64,000 nucleotides of DNA from Notospermus geniculatus. Lineage: Eukaryota > Nemertea > Pilidiophora > Heteronemertea > Lineidae. A model generated the notes under the pieces. That model ran no database searches. It was given only the letters and a program-made list of their open reading frames with translations, and was not told the DNA's origin. Made by a program: the position numbers and the translations under genes. The stretch is from NCBI GenBank assembly GCA_002633025.1, contig NMRB01000202.1, positions 241,770-305,769 of the forward strand, given 5' to 3'. Numbering within the stretch: the stretch's first letter is position 1; each line of letters opens with the position of its first letter. This document shows, piece by piece, positions 49,062-62,209 of the stretch.

Positions 49062-52000
49062 TCAAAGGATGGATTTGTACTTGGAAGCAAACATGACCCA
49101 CACAGCAACAGCAGATTCTGGGTAGGTATACACTCGAACTCGGACGGCCAATCTGACGTGATCTCCTCGGCAGTTGATTATCTCCTCACATACTGGTGAC
49201 CTGGAATGATGAAAAAAAAGAGTAACAATCAGAACCTACACATCCATGGCATCACAAAATAGATGTCAGTAATTCTGTCTTCCCTCTTGCTCCGTGGAGA
49301 GAAAGGGGGACTTGAAAATCCCACCTGTCCAAGCCTGCAGCAGGGAGGTCTGCTGTGACCCAATCTTGTCAGATATAGGAGTGCATGGAAGTCCTAATGA
49401 TTCACAGCATCCCTGTAAAGGCAAGTTGTTGACCCATTCTAAGAAGTACTTTTGGCCCACTGCATAGAAATACTGAAAAGTCCATTGCGAATTACACCTA
49501 CTTCAAACAAGAGGCAAATATTTTCCTTGGATTCCTATGGACAAACTGTATCGGGTAGCCTTTGAATGTATGACCATCTGGGACAGCTCTCCGTATCGCC
49601 TGCTGGAATTCCTCGTTGCCGACAGATAGACCAGTCACCCGTTCAGTTTCATAAGCAGCAAGAGCTGGGGTCAGAAGATAGCTCAGTTGATCGTCCCAAC
49701 CTGTGCCAAGGCCTTGGTCCTGTGGAAAAGAGATCAAAATCACGCATTGGAGTTCTCATTATAGCTGCCAAAGCAGCAGCAACTTATGTCAAAGTTCCAA
49801 AGCGATTCTCTGTACAGTACTTCCAACTCCAACTTTTCAAAACTACATTTCAAAGCGATCAAAACAAATCCACCTACCCTGCGATGTTGTGATACAAGAG
49901 ACCTCAGCTCCTGTTCAAGGTCATTACTGATGAGTGCTGCATCAAGAGTTGGGGCACACAATGGGGGCAGCTGGGGCCACAGTGGACTAGCACCAAGTCC
50001 ACAAATGGATCGAATGGCATCTTCTGACATGGATTTCCACTGTGATTCATTGGTCAAATCGAATAAACAAACGTCTACACTGTCTGTGGGCTGTGAGGGA
50101 GAGCAAACGTTGGTGTTTGAATATGTATGAAAACATTGGCACAATGACAACATGCACAGATCTGAGCTTCAGAAAGCTTCTGATGGATTGGGTACCGTAC
50201 TTTTACTGGCGGGCACTTTTTGGTTAGGAAAATCAATTTAAGAGCCACAGAACTTTCTTCTCCATACCTGACAGTTGGCAAAGAATGCCTGGTGGCTGAA
50301 CACACATCCTAAGGTTCTGTAGGGATGGTTGGCCTTCGGTTGTGGGACTGCTGGTGGGTCATTTGGGTTCACAGCCCGGTGGATATACCTAGAACAAGAA
50401 AAGAAGTGCCAGAATTATTGAACAAATTTCAATAACTGTGGGATCTAACCTTTAACAAGTTCCAAAACCATTTTATTAAGTGTACATGAGAGGTATTTCT
50501 GTACCTTGGGGATGTGATCATCAGTTGAATTTGTTGAGGGATGAGAAACAAACCTGTGTCCTGTGAGACTTTCCCAAAATGTGACCAGTCCATCAGGTCC
50601 GATGGTGACAACCCACGTGTGAGCAGCTCCCTTTGCCTTTGTTCCAACGCAGACGTAAGCATCCAGGCCAAATCCCAGCAGAAGACTACAGAGCAAGATG
50701 GCATGGTCCTCACAGTCCTGGAATAACAACGAATAGAGGTTGGAAACATTTTTGTTTTCTACAGCATTCCGAGAAAGAAGGATGCTTTATGATGACGGAC
50801 AACTTCTAAGGTAGCAAGGAACTCACCCCTTTATTCCGACAAAGGAAAGCATGCATTGTGGTCCACTGTTCCCCTCTTTCACCTCCCCCAACTGTCACTA
50901 CCTTCTCGTACCCAATCAGACTGACGAATCTTGCAGCTTGTCGGGGTGTGTCGATGAGTCTGCCAGCCCTCAGTGGCTTCAGGAAGGAACACACTGGGCG
51001 GTTAGTACCATTCTCATCCTGGAATTATACCACAGAGTTGGTTATCATATTGTTTCATCTCAGAAGATGTTGATGACAAATGAAGGTATGGCAATTGACA
51101 AGCTAACTCGTCCACTGGCATGACTGGTAGAGGTAATTTCATCAAAATAATCAAGGTGCCAAATTCAGAAATCACACCGACACCCTGTCACATATGTTTT
51201 CATTTGAGAGCACTCACTAAGAGCTTTCCAATGAATACATTGTGATGGCTTTCAGATGACAAACTGGCAATGCAACAAAAAACATTTTTTTTGAAAAGAG
51301 TAAGAAATCTCAATCAATACCAACCTGGGCAAATATCTTCACCAATCGCTGACTGTGCGTCCCCCGAATCTGCAGATACTCCTTCCACCATTGTTTTGCA
51401 TAGACCAAGAAAAGGCGCTCTCTTTCTGCCTGCTTGCCTTTCTCAAGACTAATCTGTGCTGTCACAATGTCACTGGCCAACACGTCTGGTGTTTTGGGTA
51501 TAAGCTGGAGTTGGATTTCTAGGAGACCAACAGGAACTTTATTTTCAGGACCTGAAAACATTGCACAATGAGAAATTTGAAATGCCACTTGGAGAAAGAG
51601 GCTAGGAAACACAACTTTGTTGATGATTCCAATTTCAGTTAAGAAGCAAAACTGGTGTATTTGGTAGGGCGAGACACTCAGACGATCAGGCCAATGGCTG
51701 TTAGAGATCTGGTGACAATCTGAAGTTCGGAATCTGTAGCAAGAGTTAGAGGGTTCCTTACCTACTCCTTTAAGTTCAATGGAAGTATTAATTCTATTCT
51801 GCCTGGATGTGAGCACACTCCTCCATTCCAGGTTATGTGAGGCAACCAGGTGGTTATCTCCGGTCACATCTGTCTTGACCAGGACGAGATGGACAGGATC
51901 GCAGATTGACAGCATTGTTGTATTATCTGCCATGCGAGAGCCATCACCTGAAAATGGAACAGGATGTTTTCAAATCGGTACAGATTGGTACATCCACAGC

Positions 52001-53335
52001 CAAAATCTCACTCTGGGCAAGAAGTCATTGCCAAATGCAGCTATCAGGACGCATATCACCATGATGTCTGGGGATTAAAAGGTACAAATACCTGCAGATA
52101 TAGTAAAGTTACTGGTCATACCTGATGCATCCTTGTGAAGTTCAAGCAAGAATCCTTCTTGTATGGCTGGTTCACAAGCACACGGCACAGGACGGGACCT
52201 GAATCGCTGCCCACGGAAATGTAGATGAAGAGTAAATGTTGCAGCTACCTGACCAGGAAGCGGTTCAGGCTCCTCCAAGTGCTCCAGGAAAGCTTTTCCA
52301 CCACTAACTTGCATGTAGAGATACCGTCTGGTAGGGTCAACATTTGCTGTTATGGAAAGTGGAGGAAGACGGCATTTAGTCATCACAGACATACCATAAA
52401 ATATGGAACAAACAGTAATAACGAAGTTCTTTCATTAAGACTTCACAGAGACAAAGACTCAAAGTACATCTTGTCTTTTTAACAAAGCATCCATCTAGAA
52501 TATCTCTCAATGACTTTTACCTACAACATTTCACTCATTACATTTCGGATTATTTTCTTGTAATTGTACCTTTCTTCAGAGGAACAGCAGTAGCTACATA
52601 ATCATCCCTATCAATGAAATGTGTGGCTGGCCGATGACTTTGTCCCATTTCATCATAAGGTTTCTCTGCCCTCTCAAATTGTAGTTGTTGCATCACCTCA
52701 TCAACCACGCCTTTCTGCCGTAGAGCAAATAGAAGCTCTTCTTCGCTGAGTCTGTCAGGGTGCAAAACTTGATCTCCGTGTACATTTTCAGAGAGAATGT
52801 CACGTATTCTGGACTGCACATCCATCTGAAATTGAAAGCGACATGAATGGAAGATACACTACAACACTACTGTAGATATCAGCAACCTGCATGTATTGTA
52901 CTTACTAACTTAGTCCTACTAATGACATGGCCTACGCAAAAATAGGACAGGTACACAAGGCTGCGATGACAGATGAGTCATGACCGATGACGACAACAAG
53001 GACACACACCCCTACAACAAAAATAGGCCTACCCGGTAGCCCAGGCAGGGCCAGTTGAGTTGATAAGGCAGGCCTAGGCCTAGGGCCATCTGTAATCAGA
53101 AATGTAATCAAATGACAACAGTGCCACACAGTATGGCACTATAGGAACCTAGGTCTACAGCTTGTCAGCACAGTTTAATAGAACCAGAATAAATCCTAAG
53201 CATCAAATGATTATGTGTCCGGAATTAGGTATCATGAAACATCCGGTAACTGAATGAAGCCAAACATCTTACCTGTGAAAGGTGCGTATGGATGATTTGT
53301 TTCAATTCTGCAACTTTTTCAGGCGAAAGTGCCAT
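49062..53335 (-). CDS. CEP76: CEP76, centrosomal protein of 76 kDa (11 coding exons, 667 aa)
   Basis: CEP76 sits at centrioles, interacts with CP110 and limits centriole reduplication in vertebrate cells. Minus-strand exons in order: 53335-53273, 52825-52570, 52346-52122, 51947-51762, 51551-51325, 51018-50827, 50717-50554, 50388-50268, 50090-49878, 49719-49502, 49200-49062. All phases join and introns are GT-AG (donor GTACAA after exon 2 is weak). The product is 667 residues (human about 659), starting MALSPEKVAELKQIIHTHLS and ending FASKYKSIL. Residues about 107-320 form the C2-like region (DPTRRYLYMQVSGGKAFLEH, RFRSRPVPCACEP). A transglutaminase/peptidase-like domain follows. Its Cys385 (GDCEDHA), His416 (AHTWV) and Glu432 (FWESLTGHR) fit the family's catalytic positions, but activity has not been established as far as I know. 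Orthology is very secure. Confidence 0.96.
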
Positions 53336-53671
53336 GTTGTTGATTGATTACGCGTCGAGTAGATGGCAATCAAAGTCGGAAACAAACAATTACAAGCAGA
53401 ATACACGAGATAAAACTGCAAATTATTTTCAAAACAAGAATGGCGGTATCGTTGTTGTCGTTGTTATTCAATGCACGTTCTGACCATTTCCAACCATGCC
53501 CGATAGCTCCAGCCTCCACCTTGAAGACATACTTACCGAAGACGGGATAACCGTCAGGTTTTCGAGGGTGTAATGTTCCTCTCTTGTGGACTGGGCCATT
53601 GCATACTGGAATCATTTTCCCTTGATTCAGACTTTGGTGTTCAAGAATTTCAGAGCAAGAATTTAAGCAGA

Positions 53672-53797
53672 CAAGGGCGTAGCTAGCGGGGGGGGGGGGG
53701 GNGGAGGACCCCCAGACCCCCCCCCCCCACTTCGCCCTCCAGATTCCGTCTATCAATTTCTTGCCCCCCTAGGCCATAAAAGCTAGCTATGCCCCTG
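53672..53797. mobile_element. MITE with GGGCGTAGCTAGC ends
   Basis: The left end AAGGGCGTAGCTAGC and the right end GCTAGCTATGCCCCTG are inverted copies. The interior is a poly(G) run followed by poly(C), with one undetermined base at 53702, so its exact length is uncertain. It lies between CEP76 and the reductase gene. Confidence 0.8.
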
Positions 53798-53867
53798 GGA
53801 GAGGTCCAAACCAGAGGAGACGAATGATGTCAAAAATATCTATTTTTGATGATATTCATATTTAAAA

Positions 53868-53873
53868 TTTATT
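53868..53873 (-). terminator. poly(A) signal of the aldo-keto reductase
   Basis: AATAAA on the minus strand (TTTATT on the plus), about 210 bp after the reductase stop codon. Confidence 0.6.
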
Positions 53874-54083
53874 CTTCATAAAAACCTGTCAAGATATAAT
53901 GATGTTTGAGTCAATGAAGCACAGTTGTTCATAAAACACATGTCATGAATGATATTTGGCAAAGTTCACAATGCATCTGAAGGGCTTGCTTGACACCTTC
54001 CCTAGATTCTGAATCTGCAACAGGGACTAGAGTGATTCAGGACAAGATTCCTTAAGTGGCATGTTTGCTTATGATAAGCAACT

Positions 54084-55067
54084 CTAGAAAGGTTCTCTAT
54101 CTTTTGGGAACAAGGGATGCCTCTTTGCCCAATCAAATGTAAACATTTTAAGATCTTTTTTCAGTCCATTCAGTGCCGCCATGTCATTTGAATCCAAATG
54201 AAAACTGAAAATATCGAAATTTTCTTGCAAATGTTTTGGACTGTTACTCCTTGGAATGACACAAATATTTCGTTGGAGGAGGTATCGGAGAAGTACTTGA
54301 GCTGGTGTTTTACAATGTCGGCTTGCTATTTCTGTAACAACTCCTTTTTTCATCAGGGTTGGGTCCTCAGCACCACCTTCACGTCCTGTCTCTGTAGCAC
54401 CTTGTTGGCAGGTCAGTGCCAGGGATGCATATCCTGTAACACTAATATTTCTTTGTTGACAGTATCTCACAAGGTCCCTCTGTTGGCAAAAAGCATTACA
54501 CTCTAACTGCAAGTTTGCTGGAATGATCGACGCCTTGGATATAATACTATCAAGCAATGATGGTGTAAAGTTTGACACACCAATGTTCTTGACTTTATTT
54601 TCCTTGACAAGATCTTCAAAAGTTTTCCAAGTTTCGTTCAAATCATGCTCATACAAAATACGATTTCCGTGTTCATCAACTGGGTAGATATTCTTGTCAC
54701 CGACAGACCCCATATTTTTCAGCCCCCACGGATGGTGAATCAGCAGTAGGTCCACGTATGTTGATTTAAGATCCTCCAACGATTCGCTAAGGCAGTCCCG
54801 TACGTCAGAAGGAGCAAGATACACACTTGGTATCTTGGTTGTGATAAAAATATCACGTCTCTTGACTTTTCCACTCCTAACATTATCGTCTAGAACTTCT
54901 CCAAGCAAAGAGGAATTCAGGTATGAGTACGCTGTGTCGAACAAGCGATATCCAAGATGCAAAGCACAATCAAAAGCAGCTTGATGGTCCCTGCTGTTCA
55001 TCTGGTGCGTCCCCAGACCTACGACAGGCATTCTTGCCCCGCTGTTGAGAATCACATGACGCAGCAT
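54084..55067 (-). CDS. aldo-keto reductase, intronless (327 aa)
   Basis: NADPH-dependent carbonyl reductase of the AKR fold, probably cytosolic. The substrate cannot be told. The classic tetrad is present: Asp44 and Tyr49 (FDTAYSY), Lys78 (FITTKIP) and His111 (LLIHHPWG). GVSNF, an NLQLECNAFCQ-like strand and a C-terminal VIPRS motif follow; the usual IPKS has Arg for Lys. The start at 55067 (MLRHVILNSGARMP) gives 327 residues, normal for AKRs. An in-frame ATG at 55148 would add 27 hydrophobic residues that are not part of the fold and is more likely 5'UTR. The coding region is one uninterrupted exon, while its neighbours have 11 and 19, so a retrocopy origin is possible. The gene is divergent from MTBP. 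Confidence 0.93.
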   Translation of the reverse strand: MLRHVILNSGARMPVVGLGTHQMNSRDHQAAFDCALHLGYRLFDTAYSYLNSSLLGEVLDDNVRSGKVKRRDIFITTKIPSVYLAPSDVRDCLSESLEDLKSTYVDLLLIHHPWGLKNMGSVGDKNIYPVDEHGNRILYEHDLNETWKTFEDLVKENKVKNIGVSNFTPSLLDSIISKASIIPANLQLECNAFCQQRDLVRYCQQRNISVTGYASLALTCQQGATETGREGGAEDPTLMKKGVVTEIASRHCKTPAQVLLRYLLQRNICVIPRSNSPKHLQENFDIFSFHLDSNDMAALNGLKKDLKMFTFDWAKRHPLFPKDREPF

Positions 55068-55675
55068 GGTCCAATTGAATTGAATTGCATCAAAAATAAA
55101 TAGTACGCAATACCGTGTCAGTTGAAGTTGCCAGCCATATAGAAACACAGTTCACAGCAGCACAAATAGAAGTCTCAGGATTCAGAAGGTCTGAATCAGC
55201 TGTCATTTTCAGTTCTTCTTCTGGCCACCAGATGGCGCTTAAGCATCCAGGTGACAAGTTCAGGGAAAAAACGGGCCAGCGTAATTAACTTTAGTGTTTT
55301 TGGTATATGTTACACATATCAATAGAAAGGAACGTTCTTTAACTTTCCTCTCGTCACAGCAAATGCGATAAATATTGCCTTAAACGGCTAAAAATGTGGT
55401 TTGATCATCGGCTCTGAAGAGACATGGAAGACAACGACCGCATCATGTAGACTGGTCCTCGTCTCCCTTGGGCTCGGAGCGCAGCGGGTGTGTGCGGCGT
55501 GAATAGAATCAGTCTGGAGACAACCCTAGCGGTGGATAAAGGAACCAAATATATTGAAAAGCGGCAAATATGATTCATCAAACTTGCATTTTTGTCAGTT
55601 ATTGTCTTTTCTAGCTGTATGTCTGATGAATAAAAGCATTCAATAGGTAGCAATTTATAGCACCTATGTTTAGCA
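55068..55675. promoter_or_regulatory. shared upstream region of AKR and MTBP (candidate bidirectional promoter)
   Basis: 608 bp separate the two divergent start codons. I see no clear TATA box facing MTBP and no recognised repeat. A bidirectional promoter is inferred from spacing only. Confidence 0.4.
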
Positions 55676-58600
55676 ATGGACAGATATGTCATCTTGCTTT
55701 GGTTTAACCAGGAAAATAAGCCTAATTGTGGTAAGAATTCACTGTGTTCTAGAATCTAGCCTTTTTTTACAGGGTGTCCCAAAAAAGTGTAATTCATGAT
55801 TTGGGTGATAAAGTGTTATTAATGATGTAATTCAAGTTTTAAGACTTCTATGAGATTGCAGATATTTGGTCATAAATGCAGATCATGTTGCAGCATTTGG
55901 CAATCACAATTTAGCCAGAGATTGTCCACCAGCAGGCCCGCCATGCCTATCATCGTGCTGTTACATACAAATCAAATCAAATCCATTGGTATAAATCCCT
56001 TCTTTTCCAGATGATGTGATTGCAAACCTCGCAAGAAGTTTCAGACACTGCAAAACTTGGAGATGTCCCAGACGCAGTGAGCTACACCAGTGGCAGAGTC
56101 AAAGTTTCATCAGTTCTATCTTTTTCTTGCCAACAGAAGAATCATCTCAAAATGTGGTGAGATTTCATGAAAATATTTATTATATCTTAATTTTCTTTAT
56201 CAGAGTTGATCTGAATATTACATAGATGCCATACCAACAATAAAGCAAGAGTTTTGTTTTTCAGTCTGTATCAACACCAAGTCAAACTCCAAGTAAGTGG
56301 AGTAAGGTTCCTGATGTCAGTGATGAGGAAACAACCATGTATCTCCAGAATCTTGTCCACAGTCATGCTGCCAGTGACATGAATAAGGATTCAAATAAGT
56401 AAGCCTGCCATTAAGACAGTCTTTTGGTAATGATGGCATGTTGACTTTCTCCTTCAATATAGACTAGAGCTTATAATCGTATCACAAAACTGACTAATCT
56501 TGTATTCCAACCAAGATGATAACTTTCCCTATCAAGTCACAAACTGAATACCGGTATCTCATGATTTTCAGGAATTTGAAACCTGTTGCAGATGTTATCC
56601 ATGAGCTTGCAGACAACTTGCCTGATGCAGGTAATGTCAACTGTTACAACAACAGACACCTTCATAATCAGCAGACTTGAACACCCTTGCAATTATGAAA
56701 TGATAAATCATAAGAGCCCTGTCCTTTATCTTGTGTGCAAAAATGGCGCACATCATTTGGAGGCACATTTGCAGTTGCTCTTCAAAGTGCACTCACATGA
56801 TTTTCAATCCTAACAGTATAGGGCATTACTTTTGAACTTTCTCATTTGCAGGCTATTATGTTGATGTTCTATGGATTTTGTCTGACAGCCAAGTCCCTGA
56901 AATAAGGTGTGTATTCATTCCATTCAGCTCATGAAACAGATTTGTAGAGTAAAAACAATCACAAAGTACAATGTAGTTTGAAATGTACGGTTGAGGCAAT
57001 GAAGTTGTGAAAGCCGGAGGACTCGGGTCTTGCACAGGTTACAGGTGCTGGTCTCTAGCACCAGGTCTTGGTTGACAAAAAGAGTACATACTGAAAAAGA
57101 GCCTTTCTTAATCTGGTCATAGCTGTTTATGGTAGTAATTCTGTTTTCCAGCGAGCATGTCTCACTTTATGGTGCTTTGAAAAGGATCATCGAATGGCAT
57201 CGAGGACACATCACGTTTGTGACGACTGATGATCTGATTGAGCAGATCAAAGTGTCACCATGGGTCAAGTTCCTCCACGCTGCAGTCAAAACGACTGATG
57301 GAAACTTAATCGAGAACTTTGTGTGGCGTGGAAGAATAAACGTCACAGAACAGAAGGTTTGTGCATGGGAGAGATGTTTCTTCATACATTTGTCCTTTAG
57401 TCGTCTGGCAGATTATGCTCAAGACTCTTCTCAACCTGTTTTTTCATTCCCTAGAAGATATTGGATACTGCTCAGGCAATCATCAACTTGAACTGAATAT
57501 CTCCTGCTACGGATGCTGATTCTGAGAATTATACCAAATTTTTTTCAGTCGATGTCTTCAGTGACTTTACCAGGATTTGTCCTCCGGTCACCAGGCAACG
57601 ACATCAGTGATGACAGTCGTGACTTAATGAGCAAGCTGTTCCCCGAGTCGCCTTCACCCAAACGGTTACACTCAGTGAGGAAAAAAAGACAGGAGAAACC
57701 ATCGCCAAATTATGCAAGTATATTAGATATTGACTATCAAGTCAACCGGGATGAAACTTACCCTTTTTACTGGAGGAACATCTCAGATTGTTGTATAGAT
57801 TATTTCATGTATGATGCCAGGTTTCCAATCACAAATTCATGAAAATGTGCAATTTTCAAACAAACTGTACATGTAGTTTTCTTCTCATTTGGATAGCACA
57901 GTGATACATATTGATATTTCCAATTGTTCAGGCCAGTGAAATACTGATTAATATGCCTCTCTTCTTTATTCCAGGGCCTGTGTCTATCTGGTCGCCTGGA
58001 GTTCCTGGATGAAGTTCCCTTGAACACTGTCCCCACATTCTTTGTCACAAGTACCAAATTGGAGCTGTATCCTTTGTTTTCCTCATTGTTTTGAATGAGT
58101 GCACTTGTGCTGAGCACAAGCAGACAATTTGACTTCCGTCGTAAGGGAAACTATTTGAAGACAGGCTGTTAGGTTCAGCCTACGTCTGATATTCCATCGA
58201 GTTTTTGGTGAAATTTTCAACTCCCTTGGTGCAAAGGATAGTTTAAATGAACAACAGCATTGCCTACCGTATAAGATGGACAAATCAACCAGTTCCTTAA
58301 CCAATCATGAGATCATTATGTGAAAGTTGCACAAACTCGGAGTCTGAACAGGCAACCAAATCGAAAATTCTCATGGAGCATATTACTCAGAATAGAACAG
58401 TAAGTATCTCCCTTTTCATTCATTCCACACAGTGTAATGTTGAGACGACAATGACAATGGTATACTCTTCCAGTTTGAGTAGTGGCTTCAAGATTTGAGT
58501 CCCCAACAGGCAGTGTAGTTCCAATAATGTTATCTTTTGGTAGCTAACAAAGATGAAAATTGGTACCATTCTTTGAACCGAAGGCGACAGAGACAAAACA

Positions 58601-61600
58601 GCGAAGTTTCTGTTTTCAGATGTGTTCATTTCTGCGACTTTGGTACAGCACACGTCAACCGAGGAGAACGAAACCGGTGAAGAAGAAAGACAAAGATTCA
58701 AAGGAGAAAACTGGCAAAGAAATCTGGCAGAGTAAACTGCTACAGAATGAAATCACAAGTAAGAAAGTTCTGAGTGCCAATCTCTCTATCTGAATCCTGA
58801 TTCCCTGTAAAATTCAAAATTCACCAAATGCCATTTTGTCGAAGGTTTTATTTTGTGAAATCTCCTTTCCAGTGCCAGAACAATCGCTGACTGGTCCCTT
58901 AGATTACTACACATTCCTTATTCGCCCTGGTGAAAATGGAGGCCTTGCTGCATATCTGCTGAGACAGCCACGGGAAATTAACGGTGGCATCATTGAAGTT
59001 CTGATGAAGTGTCCCGGACCAGTTCCCATTCATGACAGTCACGTTGAAAACGTACAGATGATTTTGAAACAAATTCCATCCATGTCCCCTGAGCATGTTC
59101 TACAAATGAACAACTATATATTCAAGGTTCAAACTTCAGTGTTACAGAAATGGATTGGTAAGTAAGTCAACTCACAACTGGGGTGGGCAGATCAGAGTCC
59201 ACATGTATTCTTATTGGCTCTCACTTGTTGTTTAGGTCTTCGTCTGAGGGAATAATGACATCTTCTGTCTGTGCATCGAAGGTGAAATTATAAACTGTAC
59301 TCCGGTGGACAAACTACATGTACATGTACTGGCAGATGTGGTGGTATTAGAATGAACTGGGTCACCACCAGGGTCACTATACGTACTAGGCCTTCGTCAC
59401 CTTTACAATACAATCTTCAATTTTTCAGACGAGCAAGAGGAGAGAGGCAAACCTGCTACATTGACCAAGGAGGAACTGTGCAAGTTGCTCACTACAGTCA
59501 GAGAACGATGCATTGCCAAACTACCTGAGATAGTTCCCCCAAATCCTACTGAAATTCAAGATGTGTCACAAATGACGCTCAGACTTCCAACATCTGGTGA
59601 GTTCCTCAGCTTGTAACAGTGTTTCTTTGTAACAAGTCCTACTCATTTGAAAGGGACGGTTGAATGGAAGGACTATGGTTGTTGGAGATTGACGATGGTA
59701 TGGGATAGAGCCATTTGACAGCTTTCATTCAATGCTCGAGTATCTATGTTGTACTTTCAGAGCTCGACATCGACCCAAGTGAGTGGCTTGAGATATACGC
59801 ACTCACTGAGAGAGAAAACGTCGAGAAGTTGCAACGAAACAAGTCCATGGATAGATTCGGTGGTCCACCTCCGAAAGAAAAAGAGGATGATGGTGTGTGT
59901 TATTCAGCAATTTTGTGTATTATTTGTCAACATTAAGTGCTCTTGCGTTCCAGAAATGTGATAAGTACAGACATATGCGTACAGCATTCATGAAGCATTT
60001 TAGAGTAATTTACTGCTGTCAGTAAGCTGTAAATGGGTAAATTTTGGCAGTGTTCTCAAGGATGAGTACCCGACCAGCAGACCATGCCCAAACCTTGACT
60101 ACATTGACTCTCTGGTTCTGAATTTCGACTGATCCCAACTTCCTTTTTCAGCCCTGAAGCTCGATGCTGCCCAGTTTCTTAAAATGTTTGCCCCGACTGG
60201 TACCCCAATCGCAGAGTGCCTCAGTCCTATCAAGTGTCCTGTAAGTGTTGCCACAATTCATATTCAGTTTCATAAGCCAGGCATAGGCCACTATTTTTGG
60301 AATGTAGGATTTCTGGGCCTTCCTTCAGAGATCAGATTCAAATAGACTCTTTCACTGTTGCTGCTGAGCATTAAAAAAGATTCTACTAATCATTCTATTG
60401 TCATATTCTAGTGAACAGAGTCTTTTTGCTGTCCACCCCATAGAAAAGTCAATACTTCCTTTACTTTCAGAATGCCAAGTCTCGTCTCAAGCTACCGAAG
60501 TACAACAGTGTGGAAGTGAAGGATGCAGAGTGGCCTGAATGTGCCAAGTTCAACTATCATGGAATATAGTAAGTCTGAAACATTTGAGAAGCTGCAGTGG
60601 TCTCGATTTGCTGCAGAATATAGGTGTCCTGTGTGAAACACAAGGCAAACTATTCCAAGACACGTGAGCATGGATTTAGTTATACATACTTTCATGTTGA
60701 CCAGTAGATTTCATTAGAAATGAAATTACTGAGTGAAGTAATGGATAAAATACACATGTAGAAATGCCACCATGTTTTCAGTTACAATATATCATCCGAG
60801 TCGGAAGATAAAGAGACCCGCTACGGTCGAATACGGGATCGTTTCATCCACAACGAGACAGCATCTACGTGCACTCTGGAGCAGAAAACCAAACCAACCA
60901 CGATGGCCATGTTATCATGTATTTCGAACAAAGTGAAGGTTGGATCAAAATTAGTCAGGAAAGGGTCATCAGATGATTTCACTAAAGAGAAACATGCAGC
61001 GATTAAGAGGTATGATACTAGTAGTTTTAGCACTGTGATGTTGATATTTTAGGGTACGGTATGAGTGTTTCCCTTGACAAGATGGCTTCCTGTAAAATAG
61101 AGTCAATGGCCGCGTTCCTGAAACAGTGTTGATTTCAACATGGATCAAGCGATGAATTTTGCTTAGCGCATATGGCAAAATGCAATAGACATTCTCATTG
61201 TGTGTGTGCATCTGAGTCTGAAGAGAGAACAATGTTGAACTTGAGTCCTCAATTTCTCGAATTTTACAGACCTGCACCTCCCGCTGCCAAAAAAGCCGAT
61301 GCTCCACCTGGAACCAGGAGCAGAAAGTCTCCTCGTCTGAGTAAGACAGAAGATGCTAAGTCAACCAAGACAGAAAATTGGGTGCAGAAAGACAAGACAA
61401 GCACCGCTAAAACTGCTGAGGAGAAGGAAAAGGCTATGAGTAGATCAGAGCGACATAAGCGGGTCAGTATGATAAACCATGATGGGATAGGCCTAGTTTT
61501 CACCTTTGATCAATATCGGCTCCTCTGGCTGTCAGAGTGGTGTAGTGCAAACATGTAGCACCTGACACCTCTGAGATCCCAGGTTTGAACCAGCTACTAA

Positions 61601-62105
61601 TATTGGGATGCTTACGTGAAGCAACTTAACGACATGAATTGGCCCTGCTTGCCGATAGCAATTTTACTTTGAATATATCTCGTTTTCTTCATTTTCAGAA
61701 ACTGCAGTTGATAGTCGAGGAGGTTTTGGCAAAGAATGGAATGCCTGTAGACAACCCAGCCCATAAGGCATGCAGTGACAGACTCTTCAGAGTGACAAAA
61801 GCCTTTGTAATGGTGAGTTTGGACAGTAGCAAACAAAATATTTTTTTGCTCGACTCACTTGATATAACCTCAGATTTAACTCCAGTGTGACTATGCATCA
61901 AATTTTCTTGCTCCTAATGAATGCCCCACTCTCTCACTGCTGATTACAGGATGAAGTGTTTCTATTTCTTTGCTTTTCATTTCAGGATCTTAAATCATCA
62001 TACAATCTTTCCCAGGAGATGAGAAAGATCGCAGAAGAACAGGTGCAGATGGTGATAGAGTTCGAGTTGAAGAAGAACAAAGCAAAATCTGGGAATGCTA
62101 AATGA
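55676..62105 (+). CDS. MTBP: MTBP, MDM2-binding protein (19 coding exons, 849 aa)
   Basis: MTBP binds Treslin/TICRR and is needed for replication origin firing (homologous in role to yeast Sld7); it was first found as an MDM2 partner. Exons: 55676-55730, 56011-56156, 56265-56398, 56572-56630, 56852-56906, 57152-57356, 57549-57713, 57975-58066, 58327-58399, 58620-58758, 58873-59157, 59429-59596, 59761-59892, 60152-60240, 60471-60568, 60782-61009, 61270-61462, 61699-61812, 61986-62105. The product starts MDRYVILLWFNQ, as the vertebrate protein starts MDRYLLLVIW. Other landmarks: YGALKRIIEWHRGHITF, FVWRGRINV, KFNYHGIYYNIS with RDRFIHNETASTCT, and a helical C-terminus VEEVLAKNGMPVDNPAHKAC. Residues about 708-775 are Lys/Ser/Pro-rich (TRSRKSPRLSK). 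Human is about 904 aa. The exon 8/9 junction is the least certain. Confidence 0.93.
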
Positions 62106-62209
62106 AAACTGAATACCCAGGCGGAACATTCTTTAGTTACTTTCACAACTTATGTTGTATATGAATAGCTTAATACATGTAGGAGTGCAAACAGTCAAAG
62201 TTCAAGAGA

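Noticed and set aside
49566-52482. Several plus-strand frames of 60-114 residues across the CEP76 locus
   Set aside because: They are antisense shadows of CEP76 exons and introns.
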